Below, piece after piece: positions 1 through 5,261 of a DNA stretch of 7,239 bases (positions are counted from its first letter, which is position 1; each line of letters begins with the position of its first letter). The DNA comes from Clostridium sp. CAG:762 (GTDB lineage Bacteria > Bacillota_I > Bacilli_A > RF39 > UBA660): assembly GCA_000432575.1 (NCBI GenBank), contig HF996815.1:22923-30161 (forward strand). Reading direction: 5' to 3'. Made by a program: the position numbers and the translations under genes. Below the pieces are notes generated by a model, which saw only the letters and a list, made by a program, of their open reading frames with translations, was not told where the DNA came from and ran no database searches.

Positions 1-5
1 AGGTA

Positions 6-44
6 TAACAATGGAAGAAAATAACAATGAAAGAAAATAACAAT
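6..44. repeat. Short tandem repeat at the start of the rhuM relic
   Basis: Two consecutive 16-bp units occur at 6-21 and 22-37. They differ at one base (TAACAATGGAAGAAAA versus TAACAATGAAAGAAAA), and a partial third copy (TAACAAT) begins at 38. Each full unit contains an ATG. Only the ATG at 27 is in frame with the RhuM-like sequence that follows. The duplication is probably replication slippage and may have altered the original start region. Confidence 0.6.
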
Positions 45-190
45 AATATTGTAATTTATTAAACTGATGATGGAACGATAAAAATAGATGTAAAACTTGA
101 AGATGAGACAGTATGGTTATCATAACAACAGGTGGCTGACTTATATGATACTAAAATATAAGTTACAAAATAAAACTAATGTTGTTTATG
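27..190 (+). pseudogene. rhuM: N-terminal fragment of a RhuM-family (virulence RhuM) protein, decayed
   Basis: Reading from the ATG at 27, the translation matches the start of RhuM-family proteins: an Asn-rich leader, IVIY, then TDDGTIKIDVKLEDETVWLS, then QQVADLYDTK. These proteins occur widely in bacterial accessory regions and often carry a similar winged-helix-like N-terminus; their biochemical role is poorly defined. The frame is interrupted by TAA at 60-62, 123-125 and 159-161. The first two sit where family members have Gln, so each is explained by one C-to-T change (CAA to TAA). Similarity fades after about position 180, and the middle of the gene (roughly 150 residues) is not in the window. 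A matching C-terminal fragment lies at about 4708-5004. This is a relic, not an expressed gene. Identification rests on remembered family sequence and should be confirmed by a translated search. Confidence 0.75.
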
Positions 191-199
191 ATTAGCTGA

Positions 200-322
200 T
201 TAGCAAAGGGTGTAATGAAATTTATTGTATTTTATTACAGCTCTTTTTTGTTATTACTTTTTAATGTTTTTTTTAATGTTAAATTAATACAAGGCTAATA
301 ATGATAAAAAAATATTTGTAAA
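200..322. other. Non-coding AT-rich spacer
   Basis: No credible open frame, ribosome binding site or RNA gene is visible here. The stretch is T-rich and contains an imperfect direct repeat of TTTTTAATGTT around 258-280. It separates the rhuM relic from the promoter of the six-gene operon and is probably decayed DNA. Confidence 0.5.
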
Positions 323-356
323 ACTGCTTGACTGTAAAGTCAAGCAGTGGTAAAAT
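323..356 (+). promoter_or_regulatory. Promoter with palindrome over the -35 box and spacer (probable operator)
   Basis: The -35 box TTGACT (328-333) is followed by a 17-nt spacer and TAAAAT (351-356). A TG at 348-349 makes this an extended -10 promoter, with transcription expected to begin near 363. The region 323-348 is a perfect 11-bp inverted repeat around a GTAA centre, and it contains the whole -35 box and most of the spacer. A repressor bound there would block RNA polymerase. As RNA it would be a stable GNRA-tetraloop hairpin, but it lies upstream of the predicted start, so a DNA-level operator is the simpler reading. Transcribed from the other strand, the hairpin is followed by a weak T-rich stretch and might act as a reverse terminator. 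Confidence 0.65.
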
Positions 357-396
357 AAAAAACAATTTAGTTAATTTATATATATGTTTTAATATT

Positions 397-431
397 GGAG
401 GAGGAGGCCTTGTTTTTGGTCCCTCTTTTTT
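397..431 (+). terminator. Terminator-like hairpin in the operon leader (possible attenuator)
   Basis: GAGG (401-404), a bulged A, and GGCC (406-409) pair with GGTC (418-421) and CCTC (422-425) around a T-rich loop, and six T residues follow at 426-431. This is a textbook intrinsic terminator. It sits about 35 nt after the predicted transcription start and 30 nt before the first start codon, so it should stop transcription early unless antagonised. The right-arm CCTC could alternatively pair with the GAGG of the downstream ribosome binding site (450-453), which would hide that site. No leader peptide beyond ATG-TTT-TAA (384-392) is seen. No known riboswitch or T-box core was recognised upstream. 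Confidence 0.6.
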
Positions 432-460
432 AGATATTATTATGGATGGAGGAAATAAAA

Positions 461-1393
461 ATGGAAAAATTTTTTATTGAATTATGTTGGGATCATTTTA
501 TTCCTTATATTCATTTGAAAGATTTAAAAACAAAAAAAGATGAGTTTATTGAAATTCCATTTGAATTTGAAATTGAGAAAATTAATCAAAAAATATGTAT
601 AGGTACATTGAATCCATATACTCGTGAATATATTAGTTGCGAAAATCTTGTTGATGAATCAGAAAAACAATGTAATAAATGTAAATACTTATTTGATTTT
701 TATAAGTGCATTAGATGTCATGGAGGAGATTGCTATGTAAAAAATCAAGATGTACTTAAATACTGTAGTACTAATCATTATGTATATTTAGCGTGTTTTT
801 CAAATGGAAAAATAAAAGTTGGAACCGCATCCGAAGTAAAAAAATATAATAGATTGTTAGAACAAGGAGCATTATTTTCTATTTTTATAGCAAAGACACC
901 AAATGGTAAAATTGCTAGACAAATAGAAAAAAATATAATAGATAGTGGAATATCTGGAGCTGTTACTACAAGTTATAAAATGAAAAATATTGTTTTTAAA
1001 GATGATCCAACTATTATTAAAAGAAATCTTATGGAAAAATATAAGAAAATAATAAAAACTATTCCAAGTGATATTAATCAATATTTAATAGAACCTGAAT
1101 TTAATGAATTTAACGAAATACAAGAAGGAATTAATAACAATATGTTGATAGAAACAGAACAATTTAGTTTGTTTGATGACACTATTACTTATGAAAAACC
1201 ATATGAAATAAAAAAAGATTTTAAAAAAATATCAGGAAAATATTTGTTTGCAGTTGGTAAAATTTTAGCACTTGAAAACAACGGAATAGTTGAACTTATT
1301 GATACTAAGAAATTAGAAGGATATTTATTCAATTTTGAAAATATGAAAGTGTTAAATCACTATAGTGATGGATTTTCTTTAGGAGGTAGATAA
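461..1393 (+). CDS. DUF2797-like zinc-ribbon / GIY-YIG-like protein
   Basis: The start at 461 (310 aa) is preferred over an in-frame ATG at 446, because the ribosome binding site GGAGG (449-453) lies 7 nt before 461 and would fall inside the coding region of the longer form. The protein has an N-terminal domain of about 60 residues, then a cysteine-rich segment (C60, C71-x-x-C74, C83-x-x-C86, C91, C102) likely to bind zinc. It continues with HYVYLACFSNGKIKVGTAS (residues 106-124), R131, EQGA (134-137) and ARQIE (152-156). This order (Cys cluster, VYLA, KVG, R, QGA, ARxIE) matches the DUF2797 family, which is regarded as GIY-YIG-like. Members are uncharacterised; nuclease or nucleic-acid binding activity is only an inference from the fold. 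The C-terminal half (about 160-310) is less conserved. It is the first gene of the operon, and its last codons contain the ribosome binding site of the next gene. Confidence 0.75.
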   Translation: MEKFFIELCWDHFIPYIHLKDLKTKKDEFIEIPFEFEIEKINQKICIGTLNPYTREYISCENLVDESEKQCNKCKYLFDFYKCIRCHGGDCYVKNQDVLKYCSTNHYVYLACFSNGKIKVGTASEVKKYNRLLEQGALFSIFIAKTPNGKIARQIEKNIIDSGISGAVTTSYKMKNIVFKDDPTIIKRNLMEKYKKIIKTIPSDINQYLIEPEFNEFNEIQEGINNNMLIETEQFSLFDDTITYEKPYEIKKDFKKISGKYLFAVGKILALENNGIVELIDTKKLEGYLFNFENMKVLNHYSDGFSLGGR

Positions 1394-1394
1394 T

Positions 1395-2048
1395 ATGGAA
1401 AAAGTTGAATGTCCTTTTTGCAAGGAGTTAGAAAAAGGATACAATGACATTATAAAAAGGAGCAGAATTATAGCTGAAACAGAAAACTTCATAGTATTTC
1501 CTACAACAGGAGGATTTATTGAAAATTATCAATTAATTGTTACAAAAAAACATATTAATTGTTTTGGTGAATTATCAGTTAATCAATTAAAAGAATTGAA
1601 AAATATAATTTTGTGGCAAAAAGAAATCAATAAGAAATACTATAATATGCAAAGTTTAATGTTTGAGCATGGCGCATTACATCCAAATAATGAAAGTGGA
1701 AAGAGTATTGTGCATGCACATTTACATATTTTTCCAAATAATATCTCATTACTTGATGCTATTAGTAAATATAATTTTGGTATTGAATGTATAGATGACA
1801 TAGCTGATTTAAGAAAAATATGTACTAAATATGAAAGTTATTTATATTATTGTGATGCCGATAATAAAAATTATATTATAACTCATCAAGGTGTACCATC
1901 TCAATTTTTAAGAAAAGTATTAGCAGAATCACTAGGAAAAAATAATTGGAATTGGAAAGAATATCCACTTATTGATGAGATAGAAAAAAATCTTGAATTT
2001 TATGACAAAAATTCATTAGTTTATAAGAAAATAAAGGAAGGTGAATAA
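1395..2048 (+). CDS. HIT-family nucleotide hydrolase/transferase with C-terminal extension
   Basis: This 217-aa protein has a HIT domain in its first half. CPFC (C6, C9) and H53 are the usual Hint/GalT-type zinc positions. FEHGA covers residues 90-94, and the catalytic triad is HAHLHIF (H107, H109, H111). HIT enzymes hydrolyse or transfer nucleotidyl groups from nucleoside phosphoramidates, dinucleoside polyphosphates or nucleotide sugars through a nucleotidyl-His intermediate. An extension of about 100 residues follows, with YLYYCDAD, a PSQFLRKVLAESLG segment and WNWKEYP. This tail resembles a conserved tail in a less-studied long HIT subfamily, so it is probably not a plain Hint protein. 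The AGGAGGT site (1381-1387) lies inside the end of the preceding gene, and the intergenic gap is 1 nt. Both features suggest translational coupling. The substrate is unknown. Confidence 0.85.
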   Translation: MEKVECPFCKELEKGYNDIIKRSRIIAETENFIVFPTTGGFIENYQLIVTKKHINCFGELSVNQLKELKNIILWQKEINKKYYNMQSLMFEHGALHPNNESGKSIVHAHLHIFPNNISLLDAISKYNFGIECIDDIADLRKICTKYESYLYYCDADNKNYIITHQGVPSQFLRKVLAESLGKNNWNWKEYPLIDEIEKNLEFYDKNSLVYKKIKEGE

Positions 2049-2050
2049 TA

Positions 2051-2836
2051 ATGATTATATTACCCAATAAAGAATATGATAATCTAAATAACGAAAAAAT
2101 CTCTACTTACCAATTTTTAGCTAATGTAGGATGTCCTGTTTTTGATAGTGTTTTATTTGATGAGAATGAACCAATAACTAAAGAAAAATTAGAAAAATTA
2201 AAAGAAATTTTAAAATCTGAATATTGTACTATAAGATATCAGTATGTTAGACCTAGCATTAATCCTATTAGAGGAGGAAATAAATCAAAAATTGATTTTG
2301 AAGAATTACAGAGCAAACAAATTGATGGTACTCAAATGTGGATGCTTCAACCAATTGATAGAACAAAAAATTTATTTGGCATAAATATGTATGTCAATAG
2401 AAATCAAGAATCACTTATTATAGAGAGTGTAGGCAGAGGTTTTGATGTATCAGACCTAAATAGAGGAGACATATCACCTCAAGAAATTATTATGTTTAAT
2501 TATCCAATTGAATATGGTTGGCAAAATGAATGGTGGAAATATATTAAACTAAATTTTGTGAATCAACAACAATTTGAGCAAGATAAGTTAATAAGAATGA
2601 CAAAATTAAAAAAGTTTGGATTGAATCCTAATAATGATATTTTTGATGAAAGATTTGTTCCGTTAGATTATAGTTTGATAGAAAAATTATTAAATCATAT
2701 TAATTCTATTAATGATAATTGGAAAAAGTCTAATGAATATACAGTGTCTATTTCAATGAACGCAGATGGTAAATTGGTATTTTGGGATATTCAAACACCA
2801 CTTGGAAAATCTAAAATTTTAAGGAGGGCAAAATGA
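2051..2836 (+). CDS. Unrecognised protein, possibly ATP-grasp-like
   Basis: I do not recognise this 261-aa protein with certainty. It is soluble, with no signal peptide or membrane segment. Notable blocks are TIRYQYVRP (about residues 61-69) followed by IRGG, WMLQP (98-102), GINMYVN, LIIESVGRGFDVSDLNRG (122-139), a Trp-rich YGWQNEWWKY, and near the C-terminus YTVSISMNADGKLVFWDIQTP. The order of an early Arg/Gly-Gly block, a central E-x-VG-x-G-x-D-x-x-DLNRG block and a terminal strand ending in WD resembles ATP-grasp ligases or phosphotransferases of the PEP-synthase type. This is an inference from pattern only. The start at 2051 has a ribosome binding site GGAAGGTGA (2036-2044), 2 nt after the HIT stop codon. 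The stop overlaps the next start by 4 nt. Position between a HIT enzyme and a TIM-barrel enzyme suggests a shared small-molecule pathway. Confidence 0.6.
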   Translation: MIILPNKEYDNLNNEKISTYQFLANVGCPVFDSVLFDENEPITKEKLEKLKEILKSEYCTIRYQYVRPSINPIRGGNKSKIDFEELQSKQIDGTQMWMLQPIDRTKNLFGINMYVNRNQESLIIESVGRGFDVSDLNRGDISPQEIIMFNYPIEYGWQNEWWKYIKLNFVNQQQFEQDKLIRMTKLKKFGLNPNNDIFDERFVPLDYSLIEKLLNHINSINDNWKKSNEYTVSISMNADGKLVFWDIQTPLGKSKILRRAK

Positions 2837-3720
2837 ATTTGATACCAATAACATATCATTCAAAGAAGTATCCTGAAAACGTTATAAGTAATATAGATGA
2901 AATTGCAGGTAATTTTGATAAGGATACAATTGATCCTAAAAGAAAGTATTCGTTACATACAGAATATTCACATATGAAAAGAAAGTTAGATAATTGCTTA
3001 ATTAATAAGTATCCAGAATTAAAAAAATCAGAAAAGGAAAATATACCACAGTTATGGAAGAATAAAGAGTGGGCAAAAGAATTTGCAGATTTTATAATTG
3101 AATTAGTAGGAAATAATATTCCTCCTGAAATAATAGAGATTCATCCACCATTCAATGATTATTGTAATGATTTTTCTATGTTTTTTGATATATATGAAGA
3201 ATTTGAAGAGAAAATAATAGTTAAATTTCCTAAAACAAATATTTTTATAGAGAATAGGTGTGGAACATTTTATAAAGGTGGAAAATTTATTATTTCAAAT
3301 GGTAAATCTATAATTAAGTTTTTACAAGAATTACAGAAAAGAAATTTAAGACTAAAGTTGGTTCTTGATTATCCACAAGTTTTTAGTGCAGAAGCAATAA
3401 AAATGGATAATATAAAATTGAAAAAGCTAATTGAATTTAATAATAACATTAAACCCTATATTTCATATATAGGAGGTTTCCATTTATGGGGAAAGAAAAA
3501 AAGTAAAACTGGAAGATGGACTTCGCATACAGGAGATTTAAATACTTTTTTTAGTAACGACAATTTATTAAAAGATGAATTTATTAAATCAGTAATTGAT
3601 ACATTTAATGATAACAGTATTAGATTTTTCGTTCCAGAAGTTAATAGCAGCGAAGAGGATTTACAGTCAATAATTTGTGATTTGCTAAAACATAATATAA
3701 AATTTAACTTTGATGATTAA
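2833..3720 (+). CDS. Divergent TIM-barrel protein, xylose-isomerase / AP-endonuclease-2 fold
   Basis: The 295-aa protein has candidate metal ligands at strand ends in the order seen in the sugar isomerase/endonuclease IV superfamily: EIHPPF (H104), IFIENRCG (E140), LVLDYPQ (D179), GGFHLWG (H217), SHTGDL (H232, D235) and VPEVNS (E269). Members use two or three divalent metals for isomerisation or epimerisation of sugars and sugar-like acids, or for cutting abasic DNA. Which applies here cannot be decided. An N-terminal stretch of about 95 residues with many charged helices precedes the clear barrel strands. The start overlaps the previous stop (ATGA at 2833-2836) and has a strong AAGGAGGG site at 2821-2828, indicating translational coupling with the preceding gene. 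No signal peptide is present, so it should act in the cytoplasm. The fold assignment is fairly secure; the function is not. Confidence 0.7.
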   Translation: MNLIPITYHSKKYPENVISNIDEIAGNFDKDTIDPKRKYSLHTEYSHMKRKLDNCLINKYPELKKSEKENIPQLWKNKEWAKEFADFIIELVGNNIPPEIIEIHPPFNDYCNDFSMFFDIYEEFEEKIIVKFPKTNIFIENRCGTFYKGGKFIISNGKSIIKFLQELQKRNLRLKLVLDYPQVFSAEAIKMDNIKLKKLIEFNNNIKPYISYIGGFHLWGKKKSKTGRWTSHTGDLNTFFSNDNLLKDEFIKSVIDTFNDNSIRFFVPEVNSSEEDLQSIICDLLKHNIKFNFDD

Positions 3721-3752
3721 ATTTACAATAAATATGATATAATGATTATTGT
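3710..3752 (+). promoter_or_regulatory. Possible internal promoter before the short HIT gene
   Basis: TTGATG (3710-3715), at the end of the TIM-barrel gene, lies 17 nt before TATGAT (3733-3738), which overlaps a perfect TATAAT (3738-3743). A 7-bp inverted repeat, ACAATAA (3725-3731) and TTATTGT (3746-3752), encloses the -10 region. The same 11-mer TATGATATAAT is found before the first acetyltransferase gene (5401-5411). In such AT-rich DNA some of this may be chance. Confidence 0.4.
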
Positions 3753-3766
3753 AGGAGGTAGTCATT

Positions 3767-4144
3767 ATGAATGAATGTGCTTTTTGTAATCAGTTTATTC
3801 CTGATAAAGATTCATTATTTGAAAATGAATTAGCTCTTGCATATTTTGATGAATTTCCAGTTAGTAAAGGTCATGTCTTGATAATAACTAAAAGACATGC
3901 AGCAACTTTTTTTGATATTACTGATGAAGAGCAAATGGCAATACTTGATTTATTAAATAAATGTAAAAAATATATAGATGAAAAATATAATCCTGATGGT
4001 TATAATGTTGGATTAAATTGTGGTAAAGATGCTGGACAGAGTATTATGCATGTACATATGCATTTAATTCCTAGATATAAAGGGGATGTTGAAAATCCAC
4101 GTGGTGGTATTAGGGGTGTAATACCCAATAAAAAAAATTATTAA
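3767..4144 (+). CDS. Short HIT-family hydrolase (Hint / Ap4A hydrolase type)
   Basis: This is a complete, typical 125-aa HIT protein. It has the zinc-type CAFC at the N-terminus (C4, C7), PVSKGHVLIITKRH (H36, H44), YNVGLNCGKDAGQS (residues 79-92) and the triad HVHMHL (H95, H97, H99), followed by IPRYKGD and a conserved PRGGIRGVIPNKKNY-type tail. Such proteins cleave adenosine phosphoramidate-type or dinucleoside polyphosphate substrates in the cytoplasm. The start has an AGGAGGT site (3753-3759) 7 nt upstream. The 46-nt gap to the TIM-barrel gene is wider than the gaps inside the first four genes and contains a possible promoter, so this gene and the next may also be expressed separately. It is clearly distinct from the long HIT gene upstream, which argues against a simple recent duplication. 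Confidence 0.92.
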   Translation: MNECAFCNQFIPDKDSLFENELALAYFDEFPVSKGHVLIITKRHAATFFDITDEEQMAILDLLNKCKKYIDEKYNPDGYNVGLNCGKDAGQSIMHVHMHLIPRYKGDVENPRGGIRGVIPNKKNY

Positions 4145-4172
4145 AAGAAAGTTATGGAGGGATGAAATTAAA

Positions 4173-4502
4173 ATGGAAAGAGTATATAATAAATTAGTTA
4201 GAGATAAAATACCTAACATAATAGAAGAAAAAGGTGAAACTCCTGTTATTAAAGTATTAAATGAAAATGATTATAAAAAAGAACTTGAAAAAAAATTATA
4301 TGAAGAATATAAAGAGGTAATAGAAGCAAGTGGTGATGAGCGCATAGAAGAATTAGCTGATATGCTAGAAGTAATTCGAGCACTAGCTAGTTTAGAAAAC
4401 AAAAATTTAAATGATATTATTGATATTGCCGACAAAAAAAATAAAAAACGTGGTGCTTTTGATGAGAAAATTTTTCTTGAAAAAGTTATAGAATCAGAAT
4501 AA
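4173..4502 (+). CDS. MazG-like nucleoside triphosphate pyrophosphohydrolase
   Basis: The 109-aa protein opens with YNKLVRDKIPNIIEEKG, the signature start of a family of small all-alpha NTP pyrophosphohydrolases related to MazG and phosphoribosyl-ATP pyrophosphohydrolase. The metal-binding pattern ExxE (E45, E48), an 11-residue spacing and ExxD (E60, D63) is present in EEYKEVIEA and EELADMLEVI. These enzymes convert (d)NTPs to NMP and pyrophosphate, often to remove non-canonical nucleotides. The ATG at 4173 is preferred; its GGAGGG site (4156-4161) is 11 nt away. An earlier ATG at 4162 opens a frame of only a few codons. The gene follows the short HIT gene by 28 nt and ends the operon. The two together suggest nucleotide clean-up or a supporting role for the upstream pathway. 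Confidence 0.88.
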   Translation: MERVYNKLVRDKIPNIIEEKGETPVIKVLNENDYKKELEKKLYEEYKEVIEASGDERIEELADMLEVIRALASLENKNLNDIIDIADKKNKKRGAFDEKIFLEKVIESE

Positions 4503-4567
4503 AAACAAAAATTACATAAATTATCTTAAATTTAGCACACTTTAAAATAAGTTTGACATGAAAAAGA

Positions 4568-4596
4568 CTCGCATTAAACAAGCGAGGTGTTATAAT
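4568..4596 (+). promoter_or_regulatory. Extended -10 promoter with overlapping inverted repeat
   Basis: TGT-TATAAT (4588-4596) is a perfect extended -10 element, but no good -35 box lies at 16-18 nt. A TTGACA at 4553-4558 is 32 nt away and too far. CTCGC (4568-4572) and GCGAG (4582-4586) form a small inverted repeat just upstream. Transcription would begin near 4603, at the edge of the next inverted repeat, and would run only into the rhuM relic. It may be a remnant of a lost gene or insertion element. Confidence 0.4.
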
Positions 4597-4602
4597 ATGG
4601 TA

Positions 4603-4655
4603 AACTTGAAATAATTGTATCCAAATTATTCAAGTTATAAATATTTTTTATTTTT
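4603..4655 (+). terminator. AT-rich inverted repeat followed by T-runs (weak terminator or element remnant)
   Basis: AACTTGAA-A-TAATT (4603-4616) pairs with AATTATTCAAGTT (4624-4636) as a 13-bp stem with one bulged A and a 7-nt loop. T-rich stretches follow at about 4644-4655. It could terminate the six-gene operon, although the stem is GC-poor and the T-run starts several bases after it. It could also be part of a mobile-element 5' end together with the promoter immediately upstream. No transposase gene is present. Confidence 0.4.
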
Positions 4656-4707
4656 GCATACCTTTTTTCTTATAAAATAAGGCTCTTGTTAAAAATTGGT
4701 GCAAGTC

Positions 4708-5004
4708 TCATATCCTGTTGAAATTAAAAATCTAAATAATTTAGTAAATTTATTTTTGAATATCGCTGAAAATAATACAGAAAGAAGTATAACAATGTAT
4801 ATGGAAGATTGGAAAAATGAAGTAGAAAATGTCTTAAAAGTTTTCCGTTATGAAGTTTTAGAAGGAAAAGGAAAAATTTCACATAAACAAGCAGTATAAA
4901 AAGCAGAAAATGAATATGAAAAATATAAAGTTATACAGGACAAGAATTATGTGTCAGATTTTGATAGGCTATTAAGTAAAACAAAGCAAATTGAAAATAA
5001 ATAA
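4708..5004 (+). pseudogene. rhuM: C-terminal fragment of a RhuM-family protein, decayed
   Basis: From about 4708 the frame reads EIKNLNNLVNLFLNIAENN, then an ITMYMEDWKNEVENVLKVF segment, then LEGKGKISHKQAV, a TAA stop (4897-4899), and then KAENEYEKYKVIQD onward to TAA at 5002-5004. This matches the C-terminal third of RhuM-family proteins (the LNxLVxxFLxxAE and WxxxVxxxL...GKGxIS motifs). The internal stop is easily explained by CAA to TAA. No plausible start exists: the only upstream initiator is a TTG at 4696 without a ribosome binding site, so an ORF beginning there is not a real small gene. Together with the N-terminal fragment at 27-190 it brackets the six-gene operon, but the middle of the protein is missing from both. 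It is therefore either one gene that was split and partly deleted, or two separate relics. Confidence 0.75.
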
Positions 5005-5058
5005 ATTGCACATTGGATAAAAAGGCAAAAATTGATATAATCATATTAGATGAACGGA

Positions 5059-5086
5059 TGTGGACGGTGTCCACAATTTGTCCACA
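5059..5086. repeat. GTCCACA palindrome plus extra half-site
   Basis: TGTGGAC (5059-5065) and GTCCACA (5069-5075) form a perfect 7-bp inverted repeat with a GGT centre. A third GTCCACA, in the same orientation as the second arm, lies at 5080-5086. The site is noticeably GC-richer than its surroundings. It lies within a short open frame (…LDERMWTVSTICPQ-stop at 5087-5089) that has no start signal, so it may be either a protein-binding site or the tail of a decayed gene. Confidence 0.45.
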
Positions 5087-5162
5087 GTAGAGAAATATTT
5101 ATAATTTAAATAGTACAGATAATATAAATGATATAGATGTTACCTAGTCTGGAAAAGCCTGA

Positions 5163-5261
5163 AATACAAGTAATATTATAAATACAAATAATACGGATAG
5201 TATGGGAGTACAAAGTTCTTGTGGCTCAGGACGCAAGTATAAACAGTGTTGTGGTAAATAA
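5163..5261 (+). pseudogene. Orphan SEC-C zinc-motif tail, first copy
   Basis: The frame ends in SCGSGRKYKQCCGK-stop, a SEC-C motif (CxCxxxxxxxxCC type) as found at the C-terminus of SecA and many unrelated proteins. The first Cys of the usual CPCGSG is replaced by Ser here. It follows an Asn/Thr-rich linker. The frame is closed upstream by TGA at 5160-5162 and TAG at 5145-5147, and neither available start has a ribosome binding site. It is therefore the remnant of the 3' end of a larger gene. Its last two codons are part of the hairpin that follows. Confidence 0.6.

Noticed and set aside
6..44. CRISPR-like repeat array
   Set aside because: There are only two adjacent 16-bp units with no spacers; this is a tandem slippage repeat.
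27..190. Alternative genetic code with TAA read as Gln
   Set aside because: Several intact genes here end at TAA (for example 1391-1393, 2046-2048 and 4500-4502) without continuing similarity, and the relic also lacks the rest of the gene.
446..460. Upstream in-frame ATG as the start of the DUF2797-like gene
   Set aside because: The codons after it contain the GGAGG ribosome binding site that serves the ATG at 461.
872..1081. Minus-strand open frame of 69 codons
   Set aside because: It lies inside the DUF2797-like gene, has no ribosome binding site and a low-complexity Phe/Asn/Ile composition; it is a shadow frame.
461..4502. Known toxin-antitoxin or restriction-modification system
   Set aside because: No methyltransferase, helicase, recognised nuclease toxin or antitoxin was found among the six proteins.
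4553..4596. TTGACA (4553-4558) as -35 partner of TATAAT (4591-4596)
   Set aside because: The spacing of 32 nt is far too long.
4696..4899. Intact small gene of 67 codons starting at TTG
   Set aside because: There is no ribosome binding site, and the sequence matches the C-terminal part of RhuM and continues in frame past the TAA to 5004, so it is a pseudogene fragment.
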